Assembly (NCBI GenBank): GCA_015488885.1
Contig: WFMW01000061.1
Span: 49,236 to 113,235 of the forward strand
DNA: 64,000 nt
Reading direction: 5' to 3'
Source of the DNA: Gammaproteobacteria bacterium
Lineage (GTDB): Bacteria; Pseudomonadota; Gammaproteobacteria; SZUA-229
Both the position numbers and the translations under genes were made by a program. The notes under the pieces were generated by a model that had not been told where the DNA came from, searched no databases, and saw nothing but the letters and a program-made list of their open reading frames with translations. Position 1 is the first letter of the stretch, and the number at the start of each line of letters is the position of its first letter. Positions 27,404-37,128 of the stretch are shown here, piece by piece.

Positions 27404-28413
27404 CAGTTAATACCCCTCGTGTTTGTCAATGTATCAGATGGATTGTCTCCAGCATCCTTTTTCATCCTGCTGACCGCCTGAATAAAGGATTCACGCTGCA
27501 TAATGGCATGAATTTTATCTGCATACATGGGATCGGTCGAATAACCTGCCTGCTGCAGGTGTTGCAGATAAGCGGCATTATCGTTTGACGATGTCAGTGC
27601 AGGCCGATAGCGCGGGCTGTTTTGCAGAAATTGCACATAGTCATCAAAGCTATCGGCAACGGAAGGGTAGGCGCGAAAACTGGCCTGCTGTTTGGTTGCA
27701 ACACCATTACGATATTCCAGCGTAGAGACATTAACGGATTTCCCCGACCAGTTAACGCCTGCCTTGATGCCAAATAAATTATTGGTGGCCTGACCAGCTT
27801 TATCGGCCATCATTTTCTGTCCCCAGCCGGTTTCTAAAGCAGCCTGGGCAATAAGCACTTGCGGGGCAACACCCAGCTTTGCTGCCACACGCCTGGCATG
27901 AGGCCACAGAGCCTGCACAAACTGTTCTGCCGTTTGTGGTCGAAAGGCCGATATAGTGTTTATCTTGCTGCCCGGTGCCGTTTGCTGAACCGGCCCACGA
28001 TGTGTGGTCAGTCGGAAATCAGTTAATGGATGACGCGGGGTCTGTTGACGGCTGATACCATTTAGTTGCCGTTCCAGCGTAGCGGCCAGACCAATGCCGC
28101 CCGATTGCCGTTGGGACAGATCCAGCGCGATCTGTTTATCAAACATATCCTGATAAAAACGCGTCTGCTGACTACCCGTATTCGCTGCGCCAGCTTCCCC
28201 TGCCGGACTGGCATCACGCATGGATTTAAGCATCATCTGTAAAAATAGCGATTCAAACTGTTTTGCCACTTCATGAGCGGCCTGTTTTTTATCCGTTGCA
28301 GAGGTGCTGGTGGCCTTGGCACGTAATTGTGCCAGCGAGGAAAGATCAGTATAAATCTCCGTCTGTGATACCGGACTACTTACAGAATTAAGACTGTTCA
28401 TTACTATGCTCAC
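27403..28413 (-). CDS. flgJ: Flagellar rod assembly protein / muramidase FlgJ
   Basis: A 336-residue two-domain periplasmic protein: an N-terminal rod-binding domain (ESLFLQMMLKSMRDASP) and a C-terminal glucosaminidase-type muramidase domain with catalytic Glu in IAQAALETGWG, which opens the peptidoglycan for the rod. Both domains are present, as in Beta/Gammaproteobacteria. Start is GTG at 28413 with AGGA just upstream; an ATG 4 codons in is an alternative. It lies 5 bases after flgI. Confidence 0.94.
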   Translation of the reverse strand: MSIVMNSLNSVSSPVSQTEIYTDLSSLAQLRAKATSTSATDKKQAAHEVAKQFESLFLQMMLKSMRDASPAGEAGAANTGSQQTRFYQDMFDKQIALDLSQRQSGGIGLAATLERQLNGISRQQTPRHPLTDFRLTTHRGPVQQTAPGSKINTISAFRPQTAEQFVQALWPHARRVAAKLGVAPQVLIAQAALETGWGQKMMADKAGQATNNLFGIKAGVNWSGKSVNVSTLEYRNGVATKQQASFRAYPSVADSFDDYVQFLQNSPRYRPALTSSNDNAAYLQHLQQAGYSTDPMYADKIHAIMQRESFIQAVSRMKKDAGDNPSDTLTNTRGIN

Positions 28414-28418
28414 ATGTC

Positions 28419-29579
28419 CTAAATGACGACCAGCTCAGCGTGCAGGGCACCGGCTTCTTTCAAGGCCTGTAAAATCGCCACCAGGTCACCCGGTGCGGCA
28501 CCAACATCATTCACCGCACGCACAATATCGTTAAGATCAACGCCCGGTTTAAACATAAACATTCGATTATTATCATATTTTACGTTTACATTACTGTTTG
28601 TTACCACCTGTGTGCTACCACCGCCTGAACCGATGAAGGGCGCGTTCGGCTGGCTCACCTGTTTGGTTTCGGCAATGGTCACCACCAGATTACCGTGGGA
28701 AACCGCAGCCGGTGAAACCAATACATGACTACTGATTACTACGGTTCCGGTACGTGAGTTAATAATTACCCGTGCCGGCGCTTCCCCCGGGGTAAAATCC
28801 AGATTTTCTACCATAGACAGAAAACTCACCCGCGCCTTTTTATCGGTTGGTGCGCGTACTTTTACCGACATCGGATCCATTGCATCGGCAGTATCAGCAC
28901 CAAAAGTTTTATTAATAATCGCTGCCATTCTGCTTGCCGTGGTGAAATCAGCAGTAAATAAATTAAGCGTAAAATGGTGATTACTGCCTAAATGAAAGGG
29001 CAGGCTACGTTCTACAATTGCACCACGGGGAATCCGCCCGACACTAGGAATATTCACCACAATTTTGGAACCATCTGCACCGTGCGCGCCCAGCCCACCA
29101 ACAATTAGATTACCCTGAGCCACTGCATAAACCCGGCCATCGGCACCTTTTAACGGTGACATTAACAGGGTGCCGCCACGCAGGCTTTTGGAATTGCCCA
29201 CCGAGGAAACGGTAACATCAATTTTCTGGCCTTTTTTGATAAATGCAGGCAGGGTCGCACTTAGCATTACTGCGGCTACATTTTTCGGCTTGAGCTTGAC
29301 CCCTTCAGGTACCACCACGCCAAGTTGAGCCATCATATTTTTTAATGACTGTTCGGTAAAAAAGACCTGATTAACTTTATCTCCTGTCCCGTTCAAGCCC
29401 ACCACCAGACCATAACCAATCAGCTGGTTATCACGCATACTGCTAATCGCCGCCACATCCTTGATGCGTTCAGCAAAAGCATTCGTCGCCAGCAGTGACA
29501 GCCCCAATGACAGACTAATTACCCATAACAGTGGTAATACCGTTGGCTTCAATAAATTTAATACAGGCTTGCTTAACAT
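28419..29579 (-). CDS. flgI: Flagellar P-ring protein FlgI
   Basis: A 386-residue periplasmic P-ring subunit around the rod. An N-terminal Sec signal peptide ([20 protein letters not shown]) precedes the mature ERIKDVAAI start, and [13 protein letters not shown] is the family signature. The start at 29579 is chosen for its AGGGAG ribosome site 10 bases upstream; a longer frame from 29609 would overlap flgH and put extra residues before the signal peptide. Confidence 0.95.
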   Translation of the reverse strand: MLSKPVLNLLKPTVLPLLWVISLSLGLSLLATNAFAERIKDVAAISSMRDNQLIGYGLVVGLNGTGDKVNQVFFTEQSLKNMMAQLGVVVPEGVKLKPKNVAAVMLSATLPAFIKKGQKIDVTVSSVGNSKSLRGGTLLMSPLKGADGRVYAVAQGNLIVGGLGAHGADGSKIVVNIPSVGRIPRGAIVERSLPFHLGSNHHFTLNLFTADFTTASRMAAIINKTFGADTADAMDPMSVKVRAPTDKKARVSFLSMVENLDFTPGEAPARVIINSRTGTVVISSHVLVSPAAVSHGNLVVTIAETKQVSQPNAPFIGSGGGSTQVVTNSNVNVKYDNNRMFMFKPGVDLNDIVRAVNDVGAAPGDLVAILQALKEAGALHAELVVI

Positions 29580-29593
29580 AACAGGAAAACTCC

Positions 29594-30259
29594 CTAAAAT
29601 GGCATCCATGAACTGTTAAAGAAACGACTTAACCAACCCTGCGAACTGGAATCAGCCACTGCCCCATTACCACCATACTCAATCTGTGCATTGGCAAGGC
29701 GGGTAGAAGAAATCGTATTGCGCGGATCAATATCGGTAGGGCGGATAATGCCACGCAAACGCACATACTCCTGCCCCTGATTGATGCCAATCCATTTTTC
29801 TCCCTGCACCATTAAATTGCCATTAGCCAGTACTTTAACCACGGTCACTCCGATCGTACCGGTTAATTTATTACTCTGTGAACTGTCACCTACGCCATCA
29901 AAGCCTACATCCGAGTTATAACTGTTATTCAAAATCGGGATACCATGTGCAGTTACCGGTGCCCCTGCCAGGATCGCGTCTTTCACGGCAACGGCTGACT
30001 TTTTACTCGTGCTGGTACCCGTTTTCTTCTCGGCATCGGTCTTCTCTTCGAGTTTCACAATCACAACATCACCTACCCGGTGTGCTTTCAGGTCTTCATA
30101 CAGCATCATCGCGCTGGCATTCTGATAAATGGAATCTTCATGCCCAGCAGGTATTTTTACCGCCTGCGGCATGACCGGGGCGAAGGCGGGATCCCCCCGT
30201 TCCGGGATGGCACAGGCACTGGTGACTAATATCAGTATTACTGTGATGAGGTATTTCAT
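29594..30259 (-). CDS. flgH: Flagellar L-ring lipoprotein FlgH
   Basis: A 221-residue outer-membrane lipoprotein forming the L ring. The lipobox is LVTSAC with Cys16 as the lipidation site. Conserved blocks are [36 protein letters not shown] and [15 protein letters not shown]. It lies between flgG and flgI in the standard order. Confidence 0.95.
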   Translation of the reverse strand: MKYLITVILILVTSACAIPERGDPAFAPVMPQAVKIPAGHEDSIYQNASAMMLYEDLKAHRVGDVVIVKLEEKTDAEKKTGTSTSKKSAVAVKDAILAGAPVTAHGIPILNNSYNSDVGFDGVGDSSQSNKLTGTIGVTVVKVLANGNLMVQGEKWIGINQGQEYVRLRGIIRPTDIDPRNTISSTRLANAQIEYGGNGAVADSSSQGWLSRFFNSSWMPF

Positions 30260-30280
30260 TATTCCAACCTGAACCCGAGT

Positions 30281-31066
30281 CTATAGATTATTCGTTGCAT
30301 ATTGCAACATTTGATCTGCCGTAGAAATGGCTTTGGAATTCATTTCATAGGTTCGCTGGGTTTCAATCATATTCACCAGTTCTTCTACCGTGTTCACATT
30401 AGAACCTTCCAGAGAACCCTGTATCATGGTGCCCAGGCCATTCAGGCCTGGTGTGCCGGTAATCGGTGAGCCGCTGGCCACTGATTCTGTATATAAATTA
30501 TCGCCTACTGCCTGCAGGCCGGTTGGATTAACAAAATCAGCAAGTTGAATCGTACCTACCTGGCTGGGTGTCGCGCTACCTGGAATTTTCGCCGAAACAA
30601 TGCCGTCTGAGCTAATGGTAATACTTTGTGCATTATTTGGAATCGTAATACTGGGGTCCAGTGGATAACCGCTGGCATTCACCAGTTGCCCCGATTCATC
30701 AACCTGTAAACCACCGTCTCGGGTATAATTTATCGAACCATCTGGCATTAAAATCTGTAAAAACCCACGCCCCTGCACCGCCACATCCAGCGAATTACCG
30801 GTTTGTACAATACTACCCTGGGTAAACAGTTTTTCTGTCGCCACCGTTCTCACACCTGTACCCACATTCAACCCCGATGGCATCACTGTATTTTGTGATG
30901 ATTGTGCACCAACCTGCACCACATTCTGATAAATTAAATCGGCAAATACTGCCCTGTCACGTTTAAACCCGGTGGTACTGGCATTGGCCAGATTATTTGA
31001 AATAGTTGCCATGCGGGTCTGCTGGGCTTCCAGACCGGTTTTTGCTATCCACAATGCTGAACTCAT
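30281..31066 (-). CDS. flgG: Flagellar distal rod protein FlgG
   Basis: A 261-residue rod subunit. The N-terminal rod motif reads [17 protein letters not shown], and the C-terminal [19 protein letters not shown] matches the FlgG signature. [20 protein letters not shown] is conserved in rod proteins. It lies between flgF and flgH on the same strand. Confidence 0.95.
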   Translation of the reverse strand: MSSALWIAKTGLEAQQTRMATISNNLANASTTGFKRDRAVFADLIYQNVVQVGAQSSQNTVMPSGLNVGTGVRTVATEKLFTQGSIVQTGNSLDVAVQGRGFLQILMPDGSINYTRDGGLQVDESGQLVNASGYPLDPSITIPNNAQSITISSDGIVSAKIPGSATPSQVGTIQLADFVNPTGLQAVGDNLYTESVASGSPITGTPGLNGLGTMIQGSLEGSNVNTVEELVNMIETQRTYEMNSKAISTADQMLQYATNNL

Positions 31067-31126
31067 ATTTATATCCTCGTTATCACTTTTTTAATAACTA
31101 CTCAGCTAACCGCTGTAATCCAGCTG

Positions 31127-31882
31127 CTAGCGCATCGTCAACATTTGCGCAGAAGCTTCATCATTGGTTTTTGCTGTCTTCATTAATTTAATATATGACT
31201 CATACTGACGCGCGAGCTCAATCATTCTGACCATGGACGAAATTGTTTTTACGTTGCTTGATTCCAGCGTACCTGATACGAGCGTGACACCAGCATCTGC
31301 CGGGGCAGGTTTTTTACCAGTCAGATACATTAAACCGTCAGTTCCTTTATGCAACTGTTGTAAAGATGGATCAACCAGTTTAATCCGGTCAACAATCGCC
31401 AGGGTATTCACCGGCTGACCTAACGGCTGTACCGTAATAGTGCCATCTGCTGCAATCTTCAGTTTGGCATGATCGGGGACCGTAATCGGGCCACTGTTGC
31501 CAAGTACAACCTGACCCGTTGCCGTGGTTAAACGACCCAGATTATCTATCTGTAAATCACCACTACGGGTATAAGCTTCACCACCATCGGCAGCCTGTAC
31601 AGCAATCCACCCCCGACCATTAATGGCCACATCCAGATCACGACCGGTACTGATTAAACTCCCCGCTGAAAAATCCACCCCGGTACTGTTTGCGGACGTA
31701 CCCGAGGTAGTGGCATAGACACGGTCGGCGTAACCCGGGCCATAGACTGGTCGGCTCTGGCTAATTTCAAAATCGGCCTTAAAGCCATTGGTACTGGCAT
31801 TGGCCAGATTATTGGTATTAACCGCCTGCGCGCGCATCATTTCTTTGGCGCCAGACATGGCAATAAATAGCATTCTATCCAT
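31127..31882 (-). CDS. flgF: Flagellar proximal rod protein FlgF
   Basis: A 251-residue rod protein with the N-terminal [18 protein letters not shown] motif and C-terminal LESSNVKTISSMVRMIEL. The ATG at 31882 is used; a GTG codon directly before it is a less likely start. It lies 60 bases before flgG and 41 bases after flgE. Confidence 0.94.
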   Translation of the reverse strand: MDRMLFIAMSGAKEMMRAQAVNTNNLANASTNGFKADFEISQSRPVYGPGYADRVYATTSGTSANSTGVDFSAGSLISTGRDLDVAINGRGWIAVQAADGGEAYTRSGDLQIDNLGRLTTATGQVVLGNSGPITVPDHAKLKIAADGTITVQPLGQPVNTLAIVDRIKLVDPSLQQLHKGTDGLMYLTGKKPAPADAGVTLVSGTLESSNVKTISSMVRMIELARQYESYIKLMKTAKTNDEASAQMLTMR

Positions 31883-31923
31883 CACGCTTACCTGTTTTGC
31901 TGGTAATCATTATTTATTTTCAG

Positions 31924-33144
31924 TTAGAGATTAATCACGGTCTGTGAAATCGTATTTTCAGCTTTGATAGTCTGCGCGTTAGCCTGAAAATTACGCTGTG
32001 CCACTATCATCTGTACCAGTTGTGCGGTTAAATCCACATTGGAATTTTCCAGCGCATTCGATTGAATTAAACCCAGACCACCGGTTCCAGGGTCACTCAC
32101 AACCGCGGAACCTGAAGCAAAGGTTTCTGCCCAGACGGTATTGCCGGTTGACTGTAAACCTTGCGGATTATTAAATTTGGCCAGCACGACCTGCCCCTGA
32201 GGTTGCGACTGGCCATTGCTGTAACGAGCAAAAATAGTTCCCTTAGAATCAATATTCAGCCCTAGCAACTGACCGGCAGTATAGCCATCCTGGCTTAACT
32301 TATTGACCCCAAAATTACTGCCAAACTGCGTACTGGTAGAAGTATCAAGCGTGAAATTCTGCGGGCTGGTTGCACCTCCACCTGGTGTCCAGCTAATCGG
32401 AATGGTTGCTGGTGTCTGGTAAGTACCATCTGAATTAAAGGTTATCTTTGTCGTATTGAGTAAATTACCATCGACAAGCGTACGTACATTCCACTCATTG
32501 GGGTTGGTTGCCGGATCCAGCTTACTGAAATACAGGGTGGCAGTATGATCATTTCCCAGGCTGTCATAAATAGATGTAGAGGTCGAATCGTTATAGCCAG
32601 CAGTGTCCGGGACACCACCTACTATTGCCCAGCTGCTATCTGTCTGCGCATCACGTGAATCCAGATTTACCCCGGCATTAAAGGTGGTGGTGGATTTTGG
32701 GCTGACATTACTTGAACTCAATTGCAACGGCGATGCACCACCTGAAATGGTGCCAGTACTGTCGGCCTTTTTTGCCATTAATGCATAGCCCTGATTATTA
32801 ACCACCGTACCGGTTTTATCCAGACTAAAATTACCAGCTCGGGTAAACAGGGCTGAACCATTATCATCCAGCTGAAAAAAACCTTCGCCGTTAATCGCCA
32901 GATCAAGCGCATTATTGGTTGACGAAATATTACCCTGGGCAAACTGCTGAGCCGTTTTTTGCAACCGTACACCCTGCCCAACAGTGGTATCTGTCGCCCC
33001 GACCAGACCAGCGGCATACACATCGGCAAATTCTGCACGTGACGATTTAAACCCGGTCGTTGATGAATTGGCAATGTTATTACCAATAATACCTAACTCG
33101 GATGATGATGCCTGAATGCCGCTTAATGCTGTATTGAATGACAT
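31924..33144 (-). CDS. flgE: Flagellar hook protein FlgE
   Basis: A 406-residue hook subunit. The N-terminal FNTALSGIQASSSELGIIGN and IANSSTTGFKSSRAEFADVY blocks are typical, and the C-terminal ENSNVDLTAQLVQMIVAQRN ends in the conserved hook helix. The central Ser/Thr/Asn-rich part is surface-exposed and variable. A GCAGGAG ribosome site precedes the ATG. Confidence 0.95.
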   Translation of the reverse strand: MSFNTALSGIQASSSELGIIGNNIANSSTTGFKSSRAEFADVYAAGLVGATDTTVGQGVRLQKTAQQFAQGNISSTNNALDLAINGEGFFQLDDNGSALFTRAGNFSLDKTGTVVNNQGYALMAKKADSTGTISGGASPLQLSSSNVSPKSTTTFNAGVNLDSRDAQTDSSWAIVGGVPDTAGYNDSTSTSIYDSLGNDHTATLYFSKLDPATNPNEWNVRTLVDGNLLNTTKITFNSDGTYQTPATIPISWTPGGGATSPQNFTLDTSTSTQFGSNFGVNKLSQDGYTAGQLLGLNIDSKGTIFARYSNGQSQPQGQVVLAKFNNPQGLQSTGNTVWAETFASGSAVVSDPGTGGLGLIQSNALENSNVDLTAQLVQMIVAQRNFQANAQTIKAENTISQTVINL

Positions 33145-33234
33145 ATAAATAACTCCTGCGTAATACGCACACTTAGTTTCAAAACGATACTTTTTTATAT
33201 TGTATAAAACCGGTAACCCCTATCTCGCTACCCG

Positions 33235-33930
33235 CTATTTAATCGCCAGAACCTGATTTAAAGGAATGCTTTCACCACCAGCAAGATTTAACTGTGATGC
33301 TGCCTTATTCTGACCTAAGGTAATACTGTTCACTCTGGTATTTACCGCCACATCCAGCGCCTGTTGTTGATCAGCAATTAATGCCTGCGCCTGTATGCTG
33401 TAGTTACCTGACGGTGCCACACTACCATCATCAGCAAAGCCGTCCCATTTAAACAATAGATCACCGGCGGGGGCACTACCCAGTGGTAGACTGCGCACCT
33501 CCACCCCCTGTGCATTAACCACTTTCAGGGTAACGTTGGCGGCCGACTGCGGTAAAGTTATCTGTCCACTAATACTGCCACCCGTTTTTAGCAGACCATT
33601 ACCACCAGCAACCAGCACATCACGCCCGACTAATCCAGCGGCCTGTAATGCCTGCCCGGAGGACAGTTTGTCGGCTAGCGAAGTGAATGAGGTATTCAAA
33701 TCGTGCACCCCACTTACCGTGGAGAACTGTGCCAGCTGGTTCATAAACTGGCTCGGGTCCATCGGTTTACTCGGATCCTGATTTTTTACCTGTGCCACCA
33801 GCAGCTGAATAAAATCCGCCTGATTTAATTTTGTCTTGGTCTGACCCGTACCGGTAACTGAACTGGCCAGCGAGTTACCAATCGATGCATTGGTCGAGGT
33901 CAGCGCATTGGTTAAATTTAAACCCGACAT
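33235..33930 (-). CDS. flgD: Flagellar hook cap protein FlgD
   Basis: A 231-residue hook-capping protein needed for FlgE polymerisation. The N-terminal signature LNQADFIQLLVAQVKNQDPS and MDPSQFMNQLAQFSTVSG is intact, followed by the FlgD tudor/Ig-like domain (FKWDGFADDGSVAPSGNY). The start at 33930 has a GGGAGG ribosome site 8 bases upstream. Confidence 0.95.
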   Translation of the reverse strand: MSGLNLTNALTSTNASIGNSLASSVTGTGQTKTKLNQADFIQLLVAQVKNQDPSKPMDPSQFMNQLAQFSTVSGVHDLNTSFTSLADKLSSGQALQAAGLVGRDVLVAGGNGLLKTGGSISGQITLPQSAANVTLKVVNAQGVEVRSLPLGSAPAGDLLFKWDGFADDGSVAPSGNYSIQAQALIADQQQALDVAVNTRVNSITLGQNKAASQLNLAGGESIPLNQVLAIK

Positions 33931-34018
33931 ATTCTTGCCTCCCACATATTATTTTCTTCCCTTGCTTTATTGTTGATGATTTTATCTTTTATTCGTAACA
34001 TGATTATTTACCCCGACG

Positions 34019-34432
34019 TTATTTACCCAGGCTCAATGTTTTTAACAGCAGGGTTTTTGAAGTATTAAATACATCGACATTATTCTGATACGAACGTGAT
34101 GCCGCCATCATATTGGTCATCGCTTCAATCGTGTTCACATTGGATTTATACACATAACCGTCTTTATCCGCTTTCGGGTTATCAGGCTGGTATAACTGCA
34201 CTGCTTTGGCCCGGCTTTCAACAATACCAGCAACCCGAACCGGGATAGATGACTGATTCTGATTCAGATCATCCATCACCGCCGCAAAAACCGGTTGACG
34301 TGAACGATAGATTTTATCTTTACTACTGGCGACGACATCCGCATTCGCCAGGTTACTGGCCACTGTATTCAAACGTACACTCTGGGCACTCATGGCTGAA
34401 CCGGTCACATTAAAAATATTATATAAACCCAT
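34019..34432 (-). CDS. flgC: Flagellar proximal rod protein FlgC
   Basis: A rod protein of about 137 residues starting GLYNIFNVTGSAMSAQSVRL, followed by ASNLANADVVASSKDK and the C-terminal NVNTIEAMTNMMAASRSYQ. The start at 34432 matches the family and has AAAGGG about 8 bases upstream, inside the end of flgB; ATG at 34438 or GTG at 34441 would add only two or three residues. Confidence 0.93.
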   Translation of the reverse strand: MGLYNIFNVTGSAMSAQSVRLNTVASNLANADVVASSKDKIYRSRQPVFAAVMDDLNQNQSSIPVRVAGIVESRAKAVQLYQPDNPKADKDGYVYKSNVNTIEAMTNMMAASRSYQNNVDVFNTSKTLLLKTLSLGK

Positions 34433-34437
34433 CGTCA

Positions 34438-34878
34438 TCACCCTTTAATCGCTGTCAGTAAACCTTTGAATTTACTGTTAAGAAAAGTCAGGCTGGCCTG
34501 ATAGTGCAGGGCATTATCGGCAAAGGCAGTTTTTTCCAGCTGTGCATCGACAGTATTACCATCCAGCGAAGCATGATTGGGCACACGGTACAAGGTCTGC
34601 ATGGCGGGCTGACTAATCGATAGACGGTCATCTAGCGGTATTGAAAGAGGGTGACTGGTTTGCGCCCGATTATCTGCTGCCTGCATTGTACTGGTGGATG
34701 CCGGTGACAAAGCAGATTGCAGACTGGCATTCAGCGCTGCCTTAAAATCAATATCTCTTGCCTTATAACCCGGGGTATCCGCATTTGCCAGATTGGATGC
34801 CAGCAATTCAGCTCGACGTGCACGAATCGCTAATGCCTGTGGATGTATACCCAGTGCGGAACTAAAGTCTATCGACAT
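34438..34878 (-). CDS. flgB: Flagellar proximal rod protein FlgB
   Basis: A 146-residue rod protein, first gene of the basal body/hook operon. HPQALAIRARRAELLASNLA and ANADTPGYKARDIDF are family signatures. The ATG at 34878 follows GGAGAAAATT ideally; a second in-frame ATG lies 4 codons upstream at 34890. A consensus sigma-54 promoter lies about 50 bases upstream. Confidence 0.94.
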   Translation of the reverse strand: MSIDFSSALGIHPQALAIRARRAELLASNLANADTPGYKARDIDFKAALNASLQSALSPASTSTMQAADNRAQTSHPLSIPLDDRLSISQPAMQTLYRVPNHASLDGNTVDAQLEKTAFADNALHYQASLTFLNSKFKGLLTAIKG

Positions 34879-34928
34879 AATTTTCTCCAACTTTAAATTT
34901 TTCCTGCTAATGATTTGCTAATGACCGC

Positions 34929-34944
34929 TGCAAGGCCTGTGCCA
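34929..34944 (-). promoter_or_regulatory. Sigma-54 promoter of the flgB operon
   Basis: On the - strand TGGCAC, AGGCC, TTGCA: a full match to the RpoN consensus TGGCAC-N5-TTGCA, with the GG and GC doublets 10 bases apart. The predicted start near 34919 leaves a leader of about 40 bases before flgB. It should need a FleQ/NtrC-type activator. Confidence 0.9.
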
Positions 34945-35118
34945 ATATCAAAAAAAGCTTGATACAGCAGGATTCAAAGCTAGAAAAATTGTTCGATTAG
35001 TTAATTTAGTATGTTTTCTGACGCCAGAACGGCAATAATTTTCCGCCGGGCGGCAGAAAAATGGCTTGCGCAATAAATTTTATAGAGAATGCTATTCAGC
35101 AAGTAGCCAAATGTAACA

Positions 35119-35149
35119 GTAACGGCTCAGATTGCCGCTGAGCCGTTAC
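35119..35149 (-). terminator. Hairpin terminator after cheV
   Basis: A perfect 12-bp stem (GTAACGGCTCAG at 35119-35130, complement at 35138-35149) with a 7-base loop, 3 bases beyond the cheV stop. The following T tract is weak, so it may act as a partial terminator or a 3'-end stabiliser. Confidence 0.7.
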
Positions 35150-35152
35150 ATA

Positions 35153-36127
35153 TCATGCTGCTGCCAGTGGCGACTGCTCACCCTGTTGTTGTAAAATAGG
35201 GATTAAAGCATTCACCAGTTCATCAGCACTGAATTTTGGTATAAAGCGGTTGGCACCAACTTTTTTCACCATATTTTCATTAAACACGCCACTTAAGGAC
35301 GAATGAAGAATGACATATAAGTCTTTTAGCTTGGGGTCACGCCGAATTTCCGAGGTTAAGGTATAGCCGTCCATATCCGGCATTTCAATATCAGAAATAA
35401 CCAGTGACACGTGCTCATTGATCGAGCCACCCAGTTGCGACCATTCCTTTAATAAAGCCAGCGCCTGCTTACCATTGTTGACGACTGTTGTTTTTACCCC
35501 TACCTGCTCCATGGCATGTTGTATCTGCTTACAGGCCACTTTTGAATCATCCACCACCAGTATATGATGCTCTTTTGTGTGTTCGTGGTTAAGCGCTTCA
35601 ATCGCCTCGGCAGACACCATTTCCGGCTCACCAACCACTTCAGATAAAACCATTTCAACATCAATCAACTGTACCAGACAGCCTTTGCTATGGGCAGTTT
35701 TATTCTCTGCCACCGTGGTTACCGCATTAATATAACTGAGATTATCCGTACCTTCTGGAGGCAAATGAATATCCTCCCAGTTAAGGTTAATAATGCGTTC
35801 CACCGAAGACACCATAAACCCCTGAATACTACGATTAAACTCAGTAATAATAATATAGCTATTTTGTATATCATCAATTTCCGGGGCACCTATCGCCTGG
35901 CTTAAATCCATAATGGATAAGGTGTTATGGCGGATATTTGCAATCCCGCGTACCACTGGGTGTGAAGAATGAACCAGAGTAAGTGCCGGACAGCGAATCA
36001 CTTCACGTACCTTAAAAACGTTAATCCCGTATAATTCACCATCACCCAGACGAAACATTAACAATTCCAGGCGGTTTTTACCCACCATCTGCGTGCGCTG
36101 ATTAATACCATCTAAAATACTGGCCAT
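35153..36127 (-). CDS. cheV: Chemotaxis coupling protein CheV
   Basis: A cytosolic protein of about 324 residues with a CheW-like domain (roughly 8-155; LELLMFRLGDGELYGINVFK) and a C-terminal receiver domain (roughly 180-305; ILVVDDSKVACKQI, phospho-acceptor Asp in LVISDIEMPDMDGYTL). It couples receptors to CheA and may buffer phosphate. The start at 36127 is chosen because AGGAAGGGT precedes it and family members begin MAS.LD; an ATG 4 codons upstream exists. It is divergent from flgA and carries a sigma-28 promoter. Confidence 0.94.
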   Translation of the reverse strand: MASILDGINQRTQMVGKNRLELLMFRLGDGELYGINVFKVREVIRCPALTLVHSSHPVVRGIANIRHNTLSIMDLSQAIGAPEIDDIQNSYIIITEFNRSIQGFMVSSVERIINLNWEDIHLPPEGTDNLSYINAVTTVAENKTAHSKGCLVQLIDVEMVLSEVVGEPEMVSAEAIEALNHEHTKEHHILVVDDSKVACKQIQHAMEQVGVKTTVVNNGKQALALLKEWSQLGGSINEHVSLVISDIEMPDMDGYTLTSEIRRDPKLKDLYVILHSSLSGVFNENMVKKVGANRFIPKFSADELVNALIPILQQQGEQSPLAAA

Positions 36128-36158
36128 ACCCTTCCTCATTGCTTCATTATATGCACAG

Positions 36159-36185
36159 TTATCGACGACACCTGCAAAATCTTTA
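36159..36185 (-). promoter_or_regulatory. Sigma-28 promoter for cheV
   Basis: On the - strand TAAAGATT (-35, 36178-36185), an 11-base spacer and GTCGATAA (-10, 36159-36166). Each box differs from the FliA consensus at one position, and both boxes are identical to those upstream of motA. Confidence 0.82.
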
Positions 36186-36205
36186 CTTTTTCAACCCGTA
36201 AAATA

Positions 36206-36221
36206 AGGCATGATTATTGCT
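36206..36221 (+). promoter_or_regulatory. Possible sigma-54 promoter for flgA
   Basis: AGGCAT, GATTA, TTGCT: GG and GC doublets 10 bases apart with a perfect -12 and two mismatches in the -24 (TGGCAC expected). It lies upstream of flgA in the divergent cheV-flgA gap. Strength is uncertain. Confidence 0.5.
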
Positions 36222-36263
36222 TAAATATCTGGCATGACAGAAAACTATCGCCTGAACTATATT

Positions 36264-37010
36264 ATGAGCACAATACAATTCTATTCTTCGCTACTTCATC
36301 CGAAACTGAAAACCAGCCTGCTGGTCTGGAGCACAATCATTGTCTGTCTTGGGACGCCCCTCTCACAGGCATCAGGCTATCAGAGCCATCAGAGTATTTA
36401 TCAAACTGCCATAAAATTCATGAAAAAACACCTGGCACAAAATTATCAGCACTCGGCCACCATTACCCATGGCCACCTTGACAATCGTCTCAGGCTAACT
36501 CAATGTGATCACCCACTTATCGCCTTTTTACCTGAAGGCAGTCGTAATATTGGCCGCACCAGCATTGGTATTCGATGCAATGGTAGTAAACCCTGGTCGT
36601 TACATGTAGCATTGACGGTCAGTATGTATAAAACGATTGCCGTCGCTGCAAAATTATTACCCCGTGGCACACTATTAAACAAGCATGATATACGTATGAA
36701 AAAAATAGATCTGGCAACATTACCGCAGGGATATATTAACCACGCCAGTGAACTACTCGGGCTGAAATTAAAACGCCGACTCGCTATCGGTGTGGCCTTT
36801 ACCCCGGCCAGCGTGGAAAAACCACAACGGATTAAACGCGGTCAACGCGTCACTATTCTGGCGCGTTCTGGCGCTATGGAGGTACGAATGACCGGCAAAG
36901 CCCTGGCCAGTGGCGCAATAGGGGACCGTATTCGGGTCATGAATATAAAATCCCGGCAGAAGCGTGAGGGCATTATTACCCCACAGGGTGAAATACAGAT
37001 TCAATTGTAA
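36264..37010 (+). CDS. flgA: Flagellar P-ring assembly chaperone FlgA
   Basis: A periplasmic chaperone of about 248 residues for FlgI. A hydrophobic signal segment (TSLLVWSTIIVCLGTPLSQA) is followed by the SAF-type domains; LLPRGTLLNKHDIRMKKIDL and the C-terminal VTILARSGAMEVRMTGKALA, with GDRIRVMNIKS, are FlgA signatures. An ATG 10 codons upstream (36234) is possible, but it would leave almost no leader if the sigma-54-like element at 36206 is used. Neither start has a clear ribosome site. Confidence 0.9.
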   Translation: MSTIQFYSSLLHPKLKTSLLVWSTIIVCLGTPLSQASGYQSHQSIYQTAIKFMKKHLAQNYQHSATITHGHLDNRLRLTQCDHPLIAFLPEGSRNIGRTSIGIRCNGSKPWSLHVALTVSMYKTIAVAAKLLPRGTLLNKHDIRMKKIDLATLPQGYINHASELLGLKLKRRLAIGVAFTPASVEKPQRIKRGQRVTILARSGAMEVRMTGKALASGAIGDRIRVMNIKSRQKREGIITPQGEIQIQL

Positions 37011-37065
37011 TACTGGATTACCCGGTCATGATTTTTATTTTTTCAGGAATAATGAATTATTTTTG

Positions 37066-37092
37066 TAAAGTTTTTCTAAGTCAGGCCGATAA
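37066..37092 (+). promoter_or_regulatory. Perfect sigma-28 promoter for flgM
   Basis: TAAAGTTT (37066-37073), an 11-base spacer and GCCGATAA (37085-37092): 16 of 16 matches to the FliA consensus. It places flgM, the anti-sigma-28 factor, under feedback control by its own target. Confidence 0.95.
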
Positions 37093-37128
37093 TCAGCTTA
37101 ACAGTAGTTTTTAACGAGGGACAACACC

